Numbered from the stretch's first letter, positions 34,404 through 47,190 are shown. The stretch: 64,000 nt of DNA from Paracamarosporium sp. OC-R06-R3 (GCA_019828545.1 JACVRA010000150.1:1-64000); one strand, 5' to 3'. The notes: generated by a model not told the origin, from the letters alone. Program-made: numbers and translations.

Positions 34404-36920
34404 ATGGAGGTCCTTCTGTCAAAGGTATGACTCTACCATGACTGCCATCAGCCCGCAAAACCTCCAAAGCAGCCGTGACTCACTGAGCCGTTCACAGGTG
34501 ACGCAGCAGGCCATCAACTACGCTGTTCGTACAGGCATTACCATCACCAGCGGCTATGCCATCCGACAATGCGGACGTTTACTCAAGGTTCGTAAATTCA
34601 AAAGAATCACCATGCCGAGTCAAGCGCTTGAGTACGACTTGCCTCTGTATTGCATATCTCGAGGGAGCATAGCGTACTTAGACTTTCGGCAAGGTGCTGC
34701 AGTTCTGATTTATCTAACACTGGCGCGCAACAGACCGTGGAAGGCCGTGAGAAGGACGAGCTGGCTGCCTTGCAGCTACGGCTCGAAGGCAAGATCAGGG
34801 CATGTATTACCAAATGCTACCATCGGCATACCTCTGACCCTTGCAAACAGATTATCTCGCCAGCGATTGATATGATTGAGCTGATAGCAGCGCGTGGAAA
34901 CACATCACTAGAGTCGGCTGTGACCCTGACTAAGTCTCTTCGATTCGACATCCAGTCCCTAGGCGTGCGCCTCGCAAAGGCTGTAGGCGAGGAAAAGCTG
35001 TCCCGCAGAGGAAGCTCGCGGAGCAAGTCACGCGCCGAGAACGACATTGAGCTACGTCTCATTATTGCAGAGATCAAGAGGCTGCTCGATAGGATTGAAG
35101 ATGCAGTGCCGTTAATAAATCTTGCCATCACAACCTCCGGCGTCAATCTATCAACGACTCTTCCGGCTACTGTCTCGCCTTCTAGGATGTTGCAGGCAAG
35201 CACATTTCTCACACACGGTGACACACAGTACAGCATGACTTTACCTCGAGCACAGCAGATCGGACCTTCGTTTTACCTCTCTATGTACATGCTGTTCTCC
35301 GGGCATGCGTACAGGACCCAGGATGAAGAGGGAATCCGGGAAACCACTTGGAAGGAGGTTATGCACAAAGCTCGCGTTACATTGTTGAGGGTCCCCCTTG
35401 ACAATATTTACGATTATCCTGAACCTTTTAGAGGTGACGACGGTCGAGCCGAAGAACGCGACCACAACCACATACCCTCCGAAGGACGCCTGCACGAGTT
35501 TGCATACCAGCTATTGATTGTCGAAGACCTTGAAGATGACCGTGTACATACATTTGAAGATAATGAAGCGCAGCCAGGTCCTTACAACGGTGTCGATCTC
35601 GCAGGAATTCGAGAAATCATTCCCGTTCACGAGGTTTCTAAAATCTTCTACGCTGATACGGGAAAGATATTGAACATCGGAACGGACGCCGAGTCAAATA
35701 ATCCCATCCTTCTCTTGAAACGGGATGTTCATGCTGTACCACCTCGACGTATGATGGAGCATAATGACGTAGAGCCAAACTACGACTCTGATGGCTCACA
35801 TACCGTTGGTGGCTCCCCCGAGCCTGACGAAGAGCAATCCGAGTTGGATGCACAGTTACGACGCGAATCGACCGCAGAGTTTTCTACAGAAGAGCCACCT
35901 GCAGAAGAGTTTCAAACACATCCATGGCATCTTCCTCCAAATTTGGACTTGGAGTGGATGGCATTCGAGGTGTATTCAGAAGAGCCTTCCTCAGATTCTG
36001 ATATTGATGAGTCAGAGCTCAATGGTGAGACATTGTCATCTGTAGCGGCAACTCCGCAACGTGCTGAGTCCCCTTCCCCTGGTTTGGCCTCTTATTTTTC
36101 CAAATTGGATCTACGAGCTTCTACACCAACGGTGTCAACGCCCCCAGCGCCCAACACTCAACTCATACCCTCTCCGCAGAAGAACTCACTTCCGGTTTCT
36201 CAACAGCCCCAAGGATCCACCTCCAACCCGGCCATTAAGACCTCGCTCTCTCTTCTCGAAATGCTCATTCGTCTGACTGCACTACAGCAGTTCCAGCAAA
36301 CCTCACATCTAGCTGTGCCGGACGAACTACTAAACTTTTTCCTTTCTGATAGTAGTACAGTAGGCTCTGGCGGAGATTCGGAACTTCGCCGACGCATCCG
36401 TCGCGAGGCGCGCATGAGAGTCGGCTTTGATCCGTACGATGAGAGCCCGATCAAGCGGCGTGGCGAGGACTATCTCGAGCATGAATTTCACGAAGGTGTG
36501 AATGGGTACGGCGATACATCTCCTCGATCTCCGGGTCAAGGCCGATATGACTACGAGGGATATCCGCATGGCAAAACTTCTAGGATTTCCTCGCACTCTC
36601 GATCCACGACCCCAGTATCGCCCTCGTTGCCGAATTCCTCGCCCATCGGAGGCAGTCACTCGAAGTCCTCTGCAGATATTCCGCTACCATCACGTGAGCT
36701 CCGCGCATCGATATCTACTTCTAGTCCACTTTTGCGACGGGCTACCGATAGACCAAATCAGTATAGGGGTATGAAGCAGCCCAGCTTTCGAGGTCCTCTT
36801 ACCGCGCCCCCTACATCCAGCTCGCCTCGCGTGCCGCAGACCACATCAGACGCATTACAGATGAAAAAGAGAAGTCAAGCGCCTGATACTCCACCAAGCA
36901 GCATTGATAAACCTTCATGA
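34404..36920 (+). CDS. YRB30: Yrb30-type RanGTP-binding protein, 748 aa
   Basis: Four exons: 34404-34424 (MEVLLSK), 34498-34587, 34734-34799 and 34851-36920. The N terminus AINYAVRTGITITSGYAIRQ, then IISPAIDMIELIAARGNTSL and YSMTLPRAQQIGPSFYLSMY, match the RanGTP-binding family typified by yeast Yrb30, which binds RanGTP and inhibits its GAP. The C-terminal half is Ser/Pro-rich with acidic patches. The third intron (34800-34850) appears to be GC-AG: donor GCATGT, branch CTGAC, acceptor ACAG. It is 51 bases with no stop, so retention would insert 17 residues (starting ACITKCYHRH) between two segments that are contiguous in the family. The GC-AG model is therefore preferred. Confidence 0.85.
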
Positions 36921-37482
36921 TCGTATTCTTCCACTTTACGACGCATAGATAATATTATGACAATGATTGTATGCATGGACAGCGGGCGTACTGGTTTAGA
37001 TAGACACTGATTTGTGATATCATCGGTCATAAATTATGAGAGCCCTTTTTAGACTGTCAATGTAATAATGGGTGGATGAACCTGTATGAGATGATTTCAT
37101 AGCAGTTTTCATTTGCAAATAGCCGTCCTGATGACAGCCACAACCTAGGTGCTAACTGCGCCACACCAGCCACGATTGAGTCAATGAGAGCGAGATGACC
37201 TACCAGTAAAGACGATTGCTTTGTATCAGTAAATGTACATTATAAGAAAAGGGCCGAGATAGCGAGTATTGTTATCATGTGTTGTGGTAGGATTTTGTTA
37301 ATATACCGTGCGCGTAAACCCTGTTTACCCTGACGCTGCCGTCAAGCGTCGCAACGACGCTCCTGAAGTGCCGAGGACCACACGTCTAGCTCCGCTCCCA
37401 CCCAACGCGACTCAACCCATACAAAACAATACCCTCAAATACATTGATCGCTACAGCTGCTTACACATAGCCCGCTGTTGCC
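36921..37482. other. Intergenic region between YRB30 and the BSD-domain gene
   Basis: About 560 bases between tandem plus-strand genes, AT-rich in its first half. Presumed YRB30 terminator and BSD-gene promoter. No gene recognised. Confidence 0.55.
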
Positions 37483-38820
37483 ATGGACTCTGCATACGAC
37501 CACATACAGGAGGAGGCCTACCCACAAGACCCAACCCCGCAATCCCAGACTACCAAGAACAACACCACACCCGCATCCAGCAACTTTCAAAGCGAGGTAC
37601 AAGATGCGTACAAGGCGATATCGAGCAGCCCATGGGCCGCTCGTCTTGGTGGCTTCCTCGGGACGGTGAAGAAGCAGGTTCGTGGTCTAACACGTGCTAA
37701 TCATAAGAAGCTCCTTTAACAGACCACGACGAGCAGGGCGAGCAATACTACGACGGTGCGAGCAAGCAAGCAACAGCGGGAATCTCTACTCTCATCAAAC
37801 ACACGCGCAATATATCCGTCAATGCCGGCGAAGCCTCGTCCAACGCTACCGAAACCACACAGTCCGCATCCAAAGCCCCCGCAGCGCACGACCCAGACGC
37901 GCACCCCGATCGACCGGAATCGCTCCCCGCAGATATAGTTAAAGAGGCAGAGGGCATGCTGAGTCGCTTCCGCGCTGAAGCGGCCAAGCGCCTCAAAGAT
38001 ATTGAGAAAGCAGAAGACGCCGCAGACGAAGCCCTCCTTAAGTTCGGCACAAACATCCGCTCTTTCCTCCGCGACGCCGTGACTATCGCACCACCGGCCG
38101 AGGATGCCTCAGGTAAACCGGGCGTGGTACTGTTCGAGTCGAAAGACAGCTCTGGCAAGAAAGTGGTGCATGCTACGCGGTTCGATGCACAGCTACACGT
38201 GATTCATTCCTCTCTGGATTCGTTTCTGAAAGACCCCGTGAGTCCTGAATGGGATGGTTGGAAAAAAGGTTTCAATGTCGACAAAAAGACGGACGAGATC
38301 GCGCGGGATTTGGAAAAGCACACAGAGCTAAGGACAGCGATGGAGAAATGTGTGCCTGAAAAGGTCGAGTATGGCCTGTTTTGGGAGAGATACTATTTTC
38401 TGAGGCACGTCATTGAGAGTGAGGAGCAGAGGCGGCGGGAGATGCTCAAGGGTACATCTAATTCGCACCGCATATACACGTGTTTCTTAAAGCTAATTTT
38501 CTTTAGCATCCGCGCCCATCGATGAAGAAGAAGTCGCATGGGACGAGGATTCCGATTCGGAGCCCGATGAGGCGTCTACTTCTACACCTCAAGCCGCCAA
38601 ATCCTCCACAAATCTTGCCGCTTCGAAGGAGACACTCAAACCTGCTGCAGACGACACCTTGAAGCCTGCACAGCCGCGACGATCGAACGATGAGAAGAGT
38701 GTGGCGGACAGCGACGCAAGCTACGACCTAGTGAGCGGGGCAACAAGCCGCGCACCAGGCAGCCCGCAGGACAAGAAAAAGACTGTAGCTGAAGAGAGCG
38801 ACGAGGAAGATTGGGAGTAG
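37483..38820 (+). CDS. BSD-domain protein, about 407 aa
   Basis: Exons 37483-37677, 37737-38451 and 38507-38820 give a continuous phase. A charged N terminus with [18 protein letters not shown] leads to a helical region ([20 protein letters not shown]). The BSD domain lies near residues 215-270 and contains the diagnostic FWxxYF-like FWERYYF. The tail is acidic and ends DEEDWE. BSD proteins include TFIIH p62, synapse-associated and yeast Dos2-type proteins; the role of this one is unknown. The first intron is ambiguous. GTTCGT with acceptor GAGCAG (used here) gives [16 protein letters not shown] at 37683 with the nearer TTTAACAG adds about five residues. Both keep the frame. Confidence 0.85.
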
Positions 38821-40413
38821 CTCTGTTATCTATTGGTTAGTTTGGTTCTGAAATACGGTGTTCTGAAAGCTTTACGGATGGCGTGTTCTAAAGGGCGTTC
38901 ATCTGAACTTTGAAGTAATGATCTAGTCTTCCTTGATGAAGCAGCCTTTGTCCCCCAAAGTGTACTACAGGAGATATGTACTGAGCACGAAGACATGACG
39001 ACGAGCATATCAGAAAATAGTCGCGCGTGTGCGTTAGCCTTCAAACCCATTATACCTCCTACGCGAAGGTATCTTGGGATTGACCGTTGCGGATTTGACA
39101 GTGTTCGTATTCAGAAGGCGTATGAGGGATTGCCTGCCTGCGGAATTTCAGCACGTATCGTGTTTATGATTGCGAATCTAGGTGAAGGCACGTAGTGTTT
39201 GTTCTCAACTGTGTCATTCAGAATTGACATGTAAACACCACCAGCTTCAGGATCAAGACGAGCCAATCCACGCGTTGCCATCCTCTACATGCGACACAGA
39301 ACCCATCTACCCGTTGTCACTTCAACAATGTGCACACGTTCACACATGACAATGCTTATACAGACTACACAATGTGCACATCACGCAGTACAACATACAA
39401 GAATTTATTTGCCCTTTCGTGTTCAGATTTCAAGTTCAACTCCAACCAAGTTTTATACCAGTATAGAATAGGTCGACATCGAACTTTTCCATAGGAAAAT
39501 AGCAAATCAACCCCAAGCTGAAAATGATGCTGCTGTTTTCTCGTGCAGGTGTGGCTAACCTGTCACATCAAAGCTCCACCCAACTCCAAACCATTCAAGA
39601 CGCTGCTCACGCGCGCTGGAACCCAACTTGGCAATGATTACTCGTTGGATTCATATTCGTCTGCTTCGTTTTCAATACCTTGAAGCCGCTTTTGTTTCCT
39701 GACTATCATCTGCAATGGCACGTACCTCATTCGTGTTTCATGTGGATCGGGCCGCACGAAGAGGCAAAGGATGCGGAGGAGGTGAAAGCGGAGACGGATG
39801 GGCGCACAGAGGTTATTGACAGGTGGACTGCTTTCAACAATAGATTGAGGGTGAGTAGGGAGGAATAGGCAGGTGAGCCAGAGTAGATATTTGACCCGCG
39901 ATCCCCAGGGGTGGCAGAGTTGAAGCTGAAAAATTCGATTCTGTGCAGAGGCTCGGGCTTTGTATTGTACGTCCTGTGGTAATGCAGGTCATAGTTGAGT
40001 TATAAGAGAATTTTGTTACCTTCTTGAACAAGCCAACAAGGTTTATTTCATTGCTGTCATTGTAAGTCTGCGGCGTGTACGTTCTCTCGTTCACAATCGT
40101 AGTGACCGCGGTATTCTACACTCTTCCTTCTGTCTGAGATACACATTAAATTTTCGACAAAGGGTTTACGTAAATATCGCACTGCACAAAGCTTTCCCGA
40201 ACCTTGCGGATTGCATGAATTTGCGGATTGAGGCCACTTTCCAAGGCCTTAGATGGACAGTCCCCTTCTAAGCCAACGGAGTGGTTTAAGAAAGTGCACA
40301 ACCCAGTCAAAAGGTTGACTTAGACCTTTTCAAGCTTTCTTGCAAGTACTTGGCGCTAACGATAATTTGCTACAACGCTCCGTCGCATGATGAAGACTTG
40401 TTAATTCGTACAT
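38821..40413. other. Gene-poor gap of about 1.6 kb
   Basis: Between the BSD-domain gene and the minus-strand amidohydrolase stop. Composition is mixed to AT-rich. An open frame near 39680-39868 is charged at its end (EEAKDAEEVKAETDG) but has no supporting motif, partner exon or plausible upstream start. No repeat or RNA recognised. Confidence 0.55.
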
Positions 40414-41717
40414 CTAGCCTAATTTCGCTATGTGTGCGCTGCATGGTCGTCCTTCACGCCATACTCCACGAATGTTCAGCGTTGTATCGATGTCTTTTAG
40501 AGGATCACCCTCCACAAGGAGTAAATCGGCGTTCAACCCCTCTGCTAGCCTCCCACGATCCGCGAATTTGAAGCGATTCGCGACTAAGCTAGTCGCTGAT
40601 CGAAGTGCTTCTTCAGGCGTCATTCCTACCTTGTTTACGAATACATTCAATTCTTGGTGCATCGAGAGGCCAAATGCTGTACCAACAGCTGGACCGGCAG
40701 CGTCGCTGCCGCTAGGTAGGATCAATAACTATCCGCAAGATTTACTGCGAGCACTTACCAAAGTATATCAATACCAGCCTTCCTCAGCATACGGACGCTC
40801 TCATAAGCATACTCGACTTTTCCGTGTTGTGCCGCGAAGCCCATGCAGTTGCATAAATTGTTCACCTGGTTTTCGCCGATCAGATCCTTCACTCTTGGAT
40901 CATGGGCAAACCGGTTTTGCAGCTCTTTTCCCTCTCCTGTAAGACTTCCCATGGTAGCGAGGGTGGGGTTGAGCCATGCGTTACTTTTCTTGTATGCGTC
41001 GACGAGTTCTTGGGTCGGCGGCTGGTCGCAGATGGTATGCGTCAAGCCATTTACACCCGCCTCCAACACTTCGAGTGTATCTTTGATGCTTGTAGCGTGT
41101 GCTACAGTCAAATAACCTCTCTTGTTGGCTTCTTCCACTATGATGCGCTGGAGATCAACGCTCGGCTTTGCCAACGGCCAGCCCATACTTGTCCCCGACT
41201 CATGCATCAGCTTGATGTAGTCCGGCTTCATCTCCTTGGTCGTCCATTCGAGATATTCGATAACATTCTCCTTGTTTGACAGTTTCGGCCACTTAGCAAT
41301 CTCAGCTAACGTCTCTTCGCTCTTGTCGTGAGCGGTGATGACCGGGATCGGCCATCCATTTTCTATTGTTGCGGCTTGACCCGCGGTCTTGTAGGATGCC
41401 GTGTCCGGTTCCAGGGTCTGTTTTCTGAGCTTTTGAACGTTGGATAGCTCGCCGTGCATCTCGCACACGGTTGTGACACCGAAGCGCAGAGCTTGAGGCA
41501 ACGCCACAGGATTGCCCATATCAGCGTGGATGTGGCAGTCGATAAATCCTGGAAGCAAAGTGTGCCCTGGTTTCGAATATGTTTGGACTGAGAGCTTGGG
41601 AAGGTTGGACATTGGACCGACGGCCTTGATCTTGCCGTCAGAGACGTGTATGAAGCCATCCGAAATTGTAGCTTCTCCAGTGAATATCTGGACGTCGCGG
41701 ATGAGGAAGGAGGCCAT
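40414..41717 (-). CDS. Metal-dependent amidohydrolase (imidazolonepropionase-like), 418 aa
   Basis: Two exons, 41717-40759 and 40711-40414; the intron GTAAGT...CTAG rebuilds DILCGSDAAGPAVGT. Metal-site features of the amidohydrolase superfamily are HxH in LLPGFIDCHIHAD (about residue 60), a His in TVAHATS and the Asp in CGSDAAGP. The C-terminal part (GMTPEEALRSATSLVANRFK, LNADLLLVEGDPLKDI) completes the composite beta domain. The family hydrolyses cyclic amides, dipeptides or carbamates; the substrate is not predictable. The frame also allows a start at 41837, adding 40 residues with a basic, Ser-rich character that could be a mitochondrial presequence. Confidence 0.88.
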
Positions 41718-42652
41718 GACTGAGCTTCTGGTAGAAGTCGCTATGTTGAGGAGGGATGCGGAGTGGAGACAGCGAAGCCTAAGTATGGCTTTGCTGATGC
41801 GGTGTGCCGTAGGAATGCCTTTATCTCGCGACTCCACTTACCGACGCATGCGAAAGCCACAGAGATCGCCTTCGTACGTCTTCACCGGCTCTCACCGGAA
41901 CTGCTGGGGACATGTCTTCATCCTTGCTCCTGTCTGCCAATTGTCCTGCGCCTCTTGACACTCCTCTGCTTCTTTTGGCCATATTTGCACTGTCTGCTTT
42001 GAAGCGGCATCGGGCTGACGGACGCTGCGGGGTACCACTTGGGGACCCGATCAGCCCACCACGCCCGCCTTCTTATGCGGCCACCTGTGCAGCTCACCTC
42101 GATGTTTCTGTTCGATCAACACAGCGCAGAACAAGCGCCCAGGTATAAAGAAATAGTTTAAGCACTGCTAGATCTGTGATTGTGCCAGCCGAATTTCTAG
42201 GCGCTCGGTACATCGACATCTTTAGCGCAAACCTCCAGTGACGGATTCCACGAACCGTTGAACTATTTCCACGAATCGCCAACCCACTTTTGTAATGTAC
42301 CTTAATTAACATAGTCGATTCAAGCATCAATTTACCGTCTTGGCGTTTGAAAAGGTTACCTGGCTACCCACATTCGCACATCACGAAGCGAGCTAACCTA
42401 TGTAAGCACAGTGCGACGTGAATATGGTGCCCGGCTTGTATTAGAATTTGCTGTTCCCGTCATGGGATACGGACGATCGCCATTTGCAAGGTGGAGCTTC
42501 AACGGAAAATCATACCGGTAGAATGCTTGTAATAACCGTTGAACAAGAGGGACACCTTCTCGCTCGACCTTGACCAGCGACCATGGCTTTAAGAGCAATC
42601 GCTGCTATACGTCTTATCCAATCACCACTATCCACGATTTGAATTGTCCGCC
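41718..42652. promoter_or_regulatory. Divergent upstream region of the amidohydrolase and the lyase
   Basis: About 930 bases between the two starts. Short open frames crossing it show no domain. Both promoters should be here. No catabolite-repressor site is claimed. Confidence 0.55.
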
Positions 42653-45207
42653 ATGAAATCCCTGAGATTCGCGAAAGTTCTGATGGCTCTTTGCGCTCTG
42701 TCCCTTACAACTGCTACCCCCAGAGCCTCGCATGAGCATGGTCTTCGCGCCAGGTCGATAGCACCTGCTGATGCTACGACACGAATGCGTGTGCAGTTCT
42801 ACTCTCCTTCCGCTCGGGATCTACGGGACTCTGATTGGTCAAGATGGTCCGTGTCTGACTGGGGCACGACAACAATTAACAATGTCACGTTCGAGCTGGA
42901 GTCTAATGGCACATTGAAGGGTGGCGAATACAAACAACAGTACCGCCGGCCTCTACCGTCCATCGGCGAGCGTATCGTCAATCAAGGCATCACTACCGAG
43001 ACGAGTAACGGAGGCGCTATCGCTCTTACAATTACTGGCCTTTCGGCTGGTAATCACACGTTAACTACATGGCACAACTCCTGGGAAGCCATTGCTAATC
43101 CAGCTACACTGTCCATCACAGTGAATGGGAAGAGCGTAGCAGCCGAGGTCGATCAGACCTCGCGAGTGGACAATATATACGAGTCCGGAAACTCTTACAT
43201 TAGATTCAACGTTGCATCTTCAACAACCGCAGTGGACATTGTATACACACCCAGTGGTGGAGACGGGCGTGTCTTCCTTAATGCCATTGAGATCGATGGT
43301 CCCTCGATCGCTCAGCAAATCACATTTCCTAACCCAGCAAACAAAGACGAGTGGGTCGACCTAAAAGGCTCATCTTCGTTAACTGCTTCATGGCGAGCAC
43401 CATCTGGAATACCAAATGCGAAATACAACGTCTATGTCGGTGTCAAAGCTACAAGCCTCAATGGTGTAGCTAATGAATCTACGTCCGCAAGTGCAACTCT
43501 TACTGGTCTAAACACCATGGATACCTTCTACTGGCGCGTAGATGTGGTTTCTGGAAACACCACATACATAGGGCGTGTTTACATGTTCCGGGGTCGGCAG
43601 CTCGCGTTTCCAGGAGCTGAGGGTTGGGGTCGATTTGCTCGTGGTGGAAGAGGTGGACAAGTTATCAAGGTTACGAGCCTGGATGACAGCACAAATGAGG
43701 GCACCCTTCGTTATGCTCTCACTGTTGCTACCGGCCCTCGTATCGTTGTCTTTGACGTTGGCGGTGTCATCACCACAACATCACGCATCACTATCAATTC
43801 ACAGTACGTTACTGTCGCAGCACAAACAGCCCCTGGAAAAGGGATCGTTGTCCAAGGCTGGCCTGTGGGGTTGAGTGGTGGCACGGATGTGATTATCCGT
43901 CATATGCGTGTACGTCCAGGTAAGATCTCGGGAGCAACAATTGATGGCATGGGAATGCAGGGATCAAATCACTGCATCTTCGATCGTTGCTCCATCAGCT
44001 GGACCATCGACGAATCATTCTCATCTCGCTCTGCCCACAACATCACGTTACAGCGTACTATGATTTCCGAACCACTCAACGACGCAGGTCACAAGAATTA
44101 TCCAGCAGGCACTCAACACGGTTATGCCGCTAGTATTGGAGGAGACGTCGGATCTTTCCATCATAATCTCATCGCACACGCCGAAGGTCGCAGCTGGTCT
44201 ATGGCCGGTGGATTGAATGACAGTGCCTTCTTTGCCGGTAGGCTCGATATCCGGAACAATGTCGTGTACAACTTTGGCGGTAGAACTACAGACGGAGGCG
44301 CGAACGAAGTCAATTTTGTAAACAACTATTATAAACCTGGTCCCAACAGCACGCCAACATATGATCTCAAAGCACAATACGAGGACGCAGCCAATGGCCA
44401 ACAGCAATATTATTGTGCCGGCAACTTGATGGTTGGCAAGTTCGACCAGAACTCCACACAAGTCGTTGATGACGGAACAGGAAAGACATCAGATGTTGCT
44501 TGCACAGCCACTGTGACCAATGGAGGTGTTTCGTACCAGAAATTCCTTAGTTCCCAGTAAGTCTTTTCACTTATTTGCGTCACTCCTTTACCATTTCTAA
44601 CTTTTCCATTAGATTTTTCGAGTCCTACATCGACACTCAGACATCTACCGAAGCATACAAACGTGTCGTATCCGATACTGGTGCACACTCACCTGTGCTT
44701 GACGACCACGATGCACGCATCATCAGCGAGACTGTGACGGGGACGCAGACATATTCGGGATCCAAAACTGGTAAGAAAGGGATTATCGACGACCCTGACG
44801 ATGTTGGTGGTCTTGAAAGTTTCCCTACCGTGACACGCTCTGCGTCTTGGGATTCTAACAATGACGGTATTGCAGACTGGTGGGATGGCAGCACTGGTGG
44901 CGACGGCTATACACCTATTGAGGGTTACATCAATTTCATGGCTGATCCGCATGCATTTGTGAGCCCTGAGAAGAGCATTATCATCGATCTTACTGCGTTG
45001 TTAGCTGCTGGGTTTAAGAGCCCCACCTTCACGGCTAGTGGAAGTACGAAAGGAATGGCAACAGTCAGCGGAGGAAATGTGACCTACAAGGCAGGCTCAA
45101 CAGCTGGAATTGATTACATCAATGTCTCCATCAAGGATAGTGAGGGAAGCACCTGGTTGCGAAAGGTCGGTGTTGCCATTTTTGCAGGTGCCGAGGACGC
45201 ACAGTAA
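42653..45207 (+). CDS. Secreted pectate-lyase-like parallel beta-helix protein, 832 aa
   Basis: Two exons, 42653-44556 and 44613-45207; the intron GTAAGT...TTAG is phase-consistent. A signal peptide is evident (MKSLRFAKVLMALCALSLTT). Residues about 45-225 form a carbohydrate-binding-like beta domain, and about 230-310 a fibronectin-like segment (FYWRVDVVSGNTTYIGRVYM). The catalytic helix starts LAFPGAEGWGRFARGGRGGQ, followed by VIIRHMRVRPG and CIFDRCSISWTIDE. A calcium-loop motif DSNNDGIADWWD sits near 720. This arrangement is that of bacterial-type PL1-like lyases. Expected role: cleaving pectin-like plant polysaccharide outside the cell. The start at 42653 is fixed by the signal peptide. 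Activity and exact lyase subfamily are inferred. Confidence 0.86.
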
Positions 45208-45535
45208 GGTCTCTGTTGATGGGGCGAGCTTGCTCCTCATCAAAAGAAATTTTAAGGAACATCATTTTCTGTAACATCATTCGTGCTCTGTATAACGTGC
45301 GGAGGTGCTATATCAGGCCTCTAAGTGGTCTGTTACCGACTGTCCATTTTTTGTCAACTATGTATCCGGCTTATCTATCCGTTCGGACGGATGAGCGTAA
45401 CAGCTAACAGAACGGTGTTAATGGTACGACATAGATGATTGCGGGCCTAATGAGCGAGCATATGTTCGTCTTCCCATGGTGACTATCGGGGTGCGCCAGA
45501 CGGTACCCTTGCGACCAGGAACACCGGCTCGCTAT
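45208..45535. other. Convergent intergenic region, lyase and MFS genes
   Basis: About 330 bases between converging stops. Nothing recognised. Confidence 0.55.
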
Positions 45536-47190
45536 TTAAGCACTTGGTTCGTCGTGTCCTTGGTCCTCGATAGCTTCGTATCCATCTCTTTCCGGTACCG
45601 TTAAGCAAGTCAGCAAGCCTAATGCGACCAGGAACAATGCGCCCGCCACGATATAAGGAAAGCCGAGCCACATCTCACGCTTCTGCTTGAGTCCCACTGC
45701 ATACAGCAAAGCATATATTGGACCGCTAACAGAGCCTCCGATAGCTCGCAACATTGTAATTGCTGAGTAAATGGTGCTGATATCGCGGGTAGGAACCATC
45801 TCGGTTGCTATAGAGCGCAGCAAAGAATCTTGACCAGCTCCTAAAGCTAGAACGACGACACCTGACTTGGACTTAGTGGCTGCTCACCATAATCACTGGC
45901 GATGGATGAATTGATCGCATAATGGGCGCGTACCTAAAATAGCTATGGCAACAACGGGTGCAAAGCCCAGACACAGCTGACCAACCGCAAGAGCACCTAG
46001 GCTCCACTCCGCGATGTATTTGTCTTTATTGCTAGGAGAAAGCCTCTGAAACTGAACGGGTAGAACCGTAATAAGTAGTGGGAGGGTTAGCAAAGTAAGT
46101 AATTCAACACCCATTTCAAGCGAATTGAGGAAGCTAGCCTGCAAAATGGAAGTAAGTATTCATCATATCACGTTGATACAGGTAAGTACGTTCACTTACA
46201 TTTGAAAAGCTCCAGCCAAAGCGTTTTGAAACGTAGATAGCTAACATTAGCGGACCTGCATCGAAACCTAGCTGGCATAGGAATACCAAGACTAGCATTG
46301 CTAAAACTTGCTTGTTTCCAATGAGCAGTGAGGCGGTTTCCTGTAGAGCTTCGTGAGTGGACTGAAATCTCTCGCGCCACCCTGCAGATACTTCGTCGGC
46401 ATTGGTTGGCTTGCCGGTCGACTCGACAGTCGTGTTCGGTATCATTGCTGCTGTGGCTGTGCCGAGGACAAGGCTAACAAGGCCGACAGCCCAAGGCAAG
46501 AAATTATTCACTCTCATCATCAAACCACTAGTAGCGTACCCCAGGACTATAGTCGCCGGTACAAAGTCAGTGCAAGTCAGGATACTCAGGGTTCGGTACC
46601 TAGTGTATGTCCCAGACGTGCAAGGGGGATTCCCTATTTACTTGTCTAAGACAAACCCAGTCTGTACCCGGGAGTTACGCACTACTAGCCGCTACGCCTG
46701 CAGCTCGTGAACGAAAGAACATCTGTGTCCGTTCTTCCGCGCTCACGACATCCGCGATGATTACGTGCAGCAACGTGACTATAACCGTGAAGCCACCTCC
46801 CACACAACTAAACAGGAAATGCAGCCAGATCAAACGGATAGGGAAGAAATCCGGAAACCACGTCACCAGGAAAGGCCAACCGTCTTCCAGGAAGACGCCA
46901 AAAATTGCGATAGCTAGAATGAATGAGTGTCCATATCGGTCTGCCAACGCTGCAAAGGGAATCGCAAGGATGCTCGGTATGATAATCGATAGTCGCTCAA
47001 TACCACCAAGTAGTGCAAGTTCTTCCTGCACAGGCACGATTTTGCAGTCGTGAGGGCCTGGAGAGCTGTAGTATTGTTGGCAGACGATTGACTCATAGAT
47101 CGCAATGCGGGGTGCAGGTTGGACGGTCTCGCCGAAGAGGAAAAGAAAAGACGTAACATATACAAGAGGGATTGTGTACTTTCGGATCAT
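45536..47190 (-). CDS. Major facilitator superfamily transporter, 460 aa
   Basis: Four exons: 47190-46686, 46546-46200, 46138-45934 and 45861-45536; all four lengths fit one frame. About 12 hydrophobic segments, with an extracellular loop after the first (QPAPRIAIYESIVCQQYYSS) and motif-A-like LADRYGHSFILA after the second pair. A hydrophilic central loop (TTVESTGKPTNADEVSAGWR) separates the halves. The layout resembles fungal MFS proteins distantly like proton-coupled folate/heme carriers, often found in accessory regions; substrate unknown. The first donor (GTAGTG) is weak but is the only choice found that joins VAA to ILGYATSG in phase. A further upstream exon is possible. Confidence 0.8.

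Noticed and set aside
39680..39868. Short plus-strand frame with a charged end in the 38.8-40.4 kb gap
   Set aside because: Too short, no homologous feel, and no upstream exon that would give it a start in phase.
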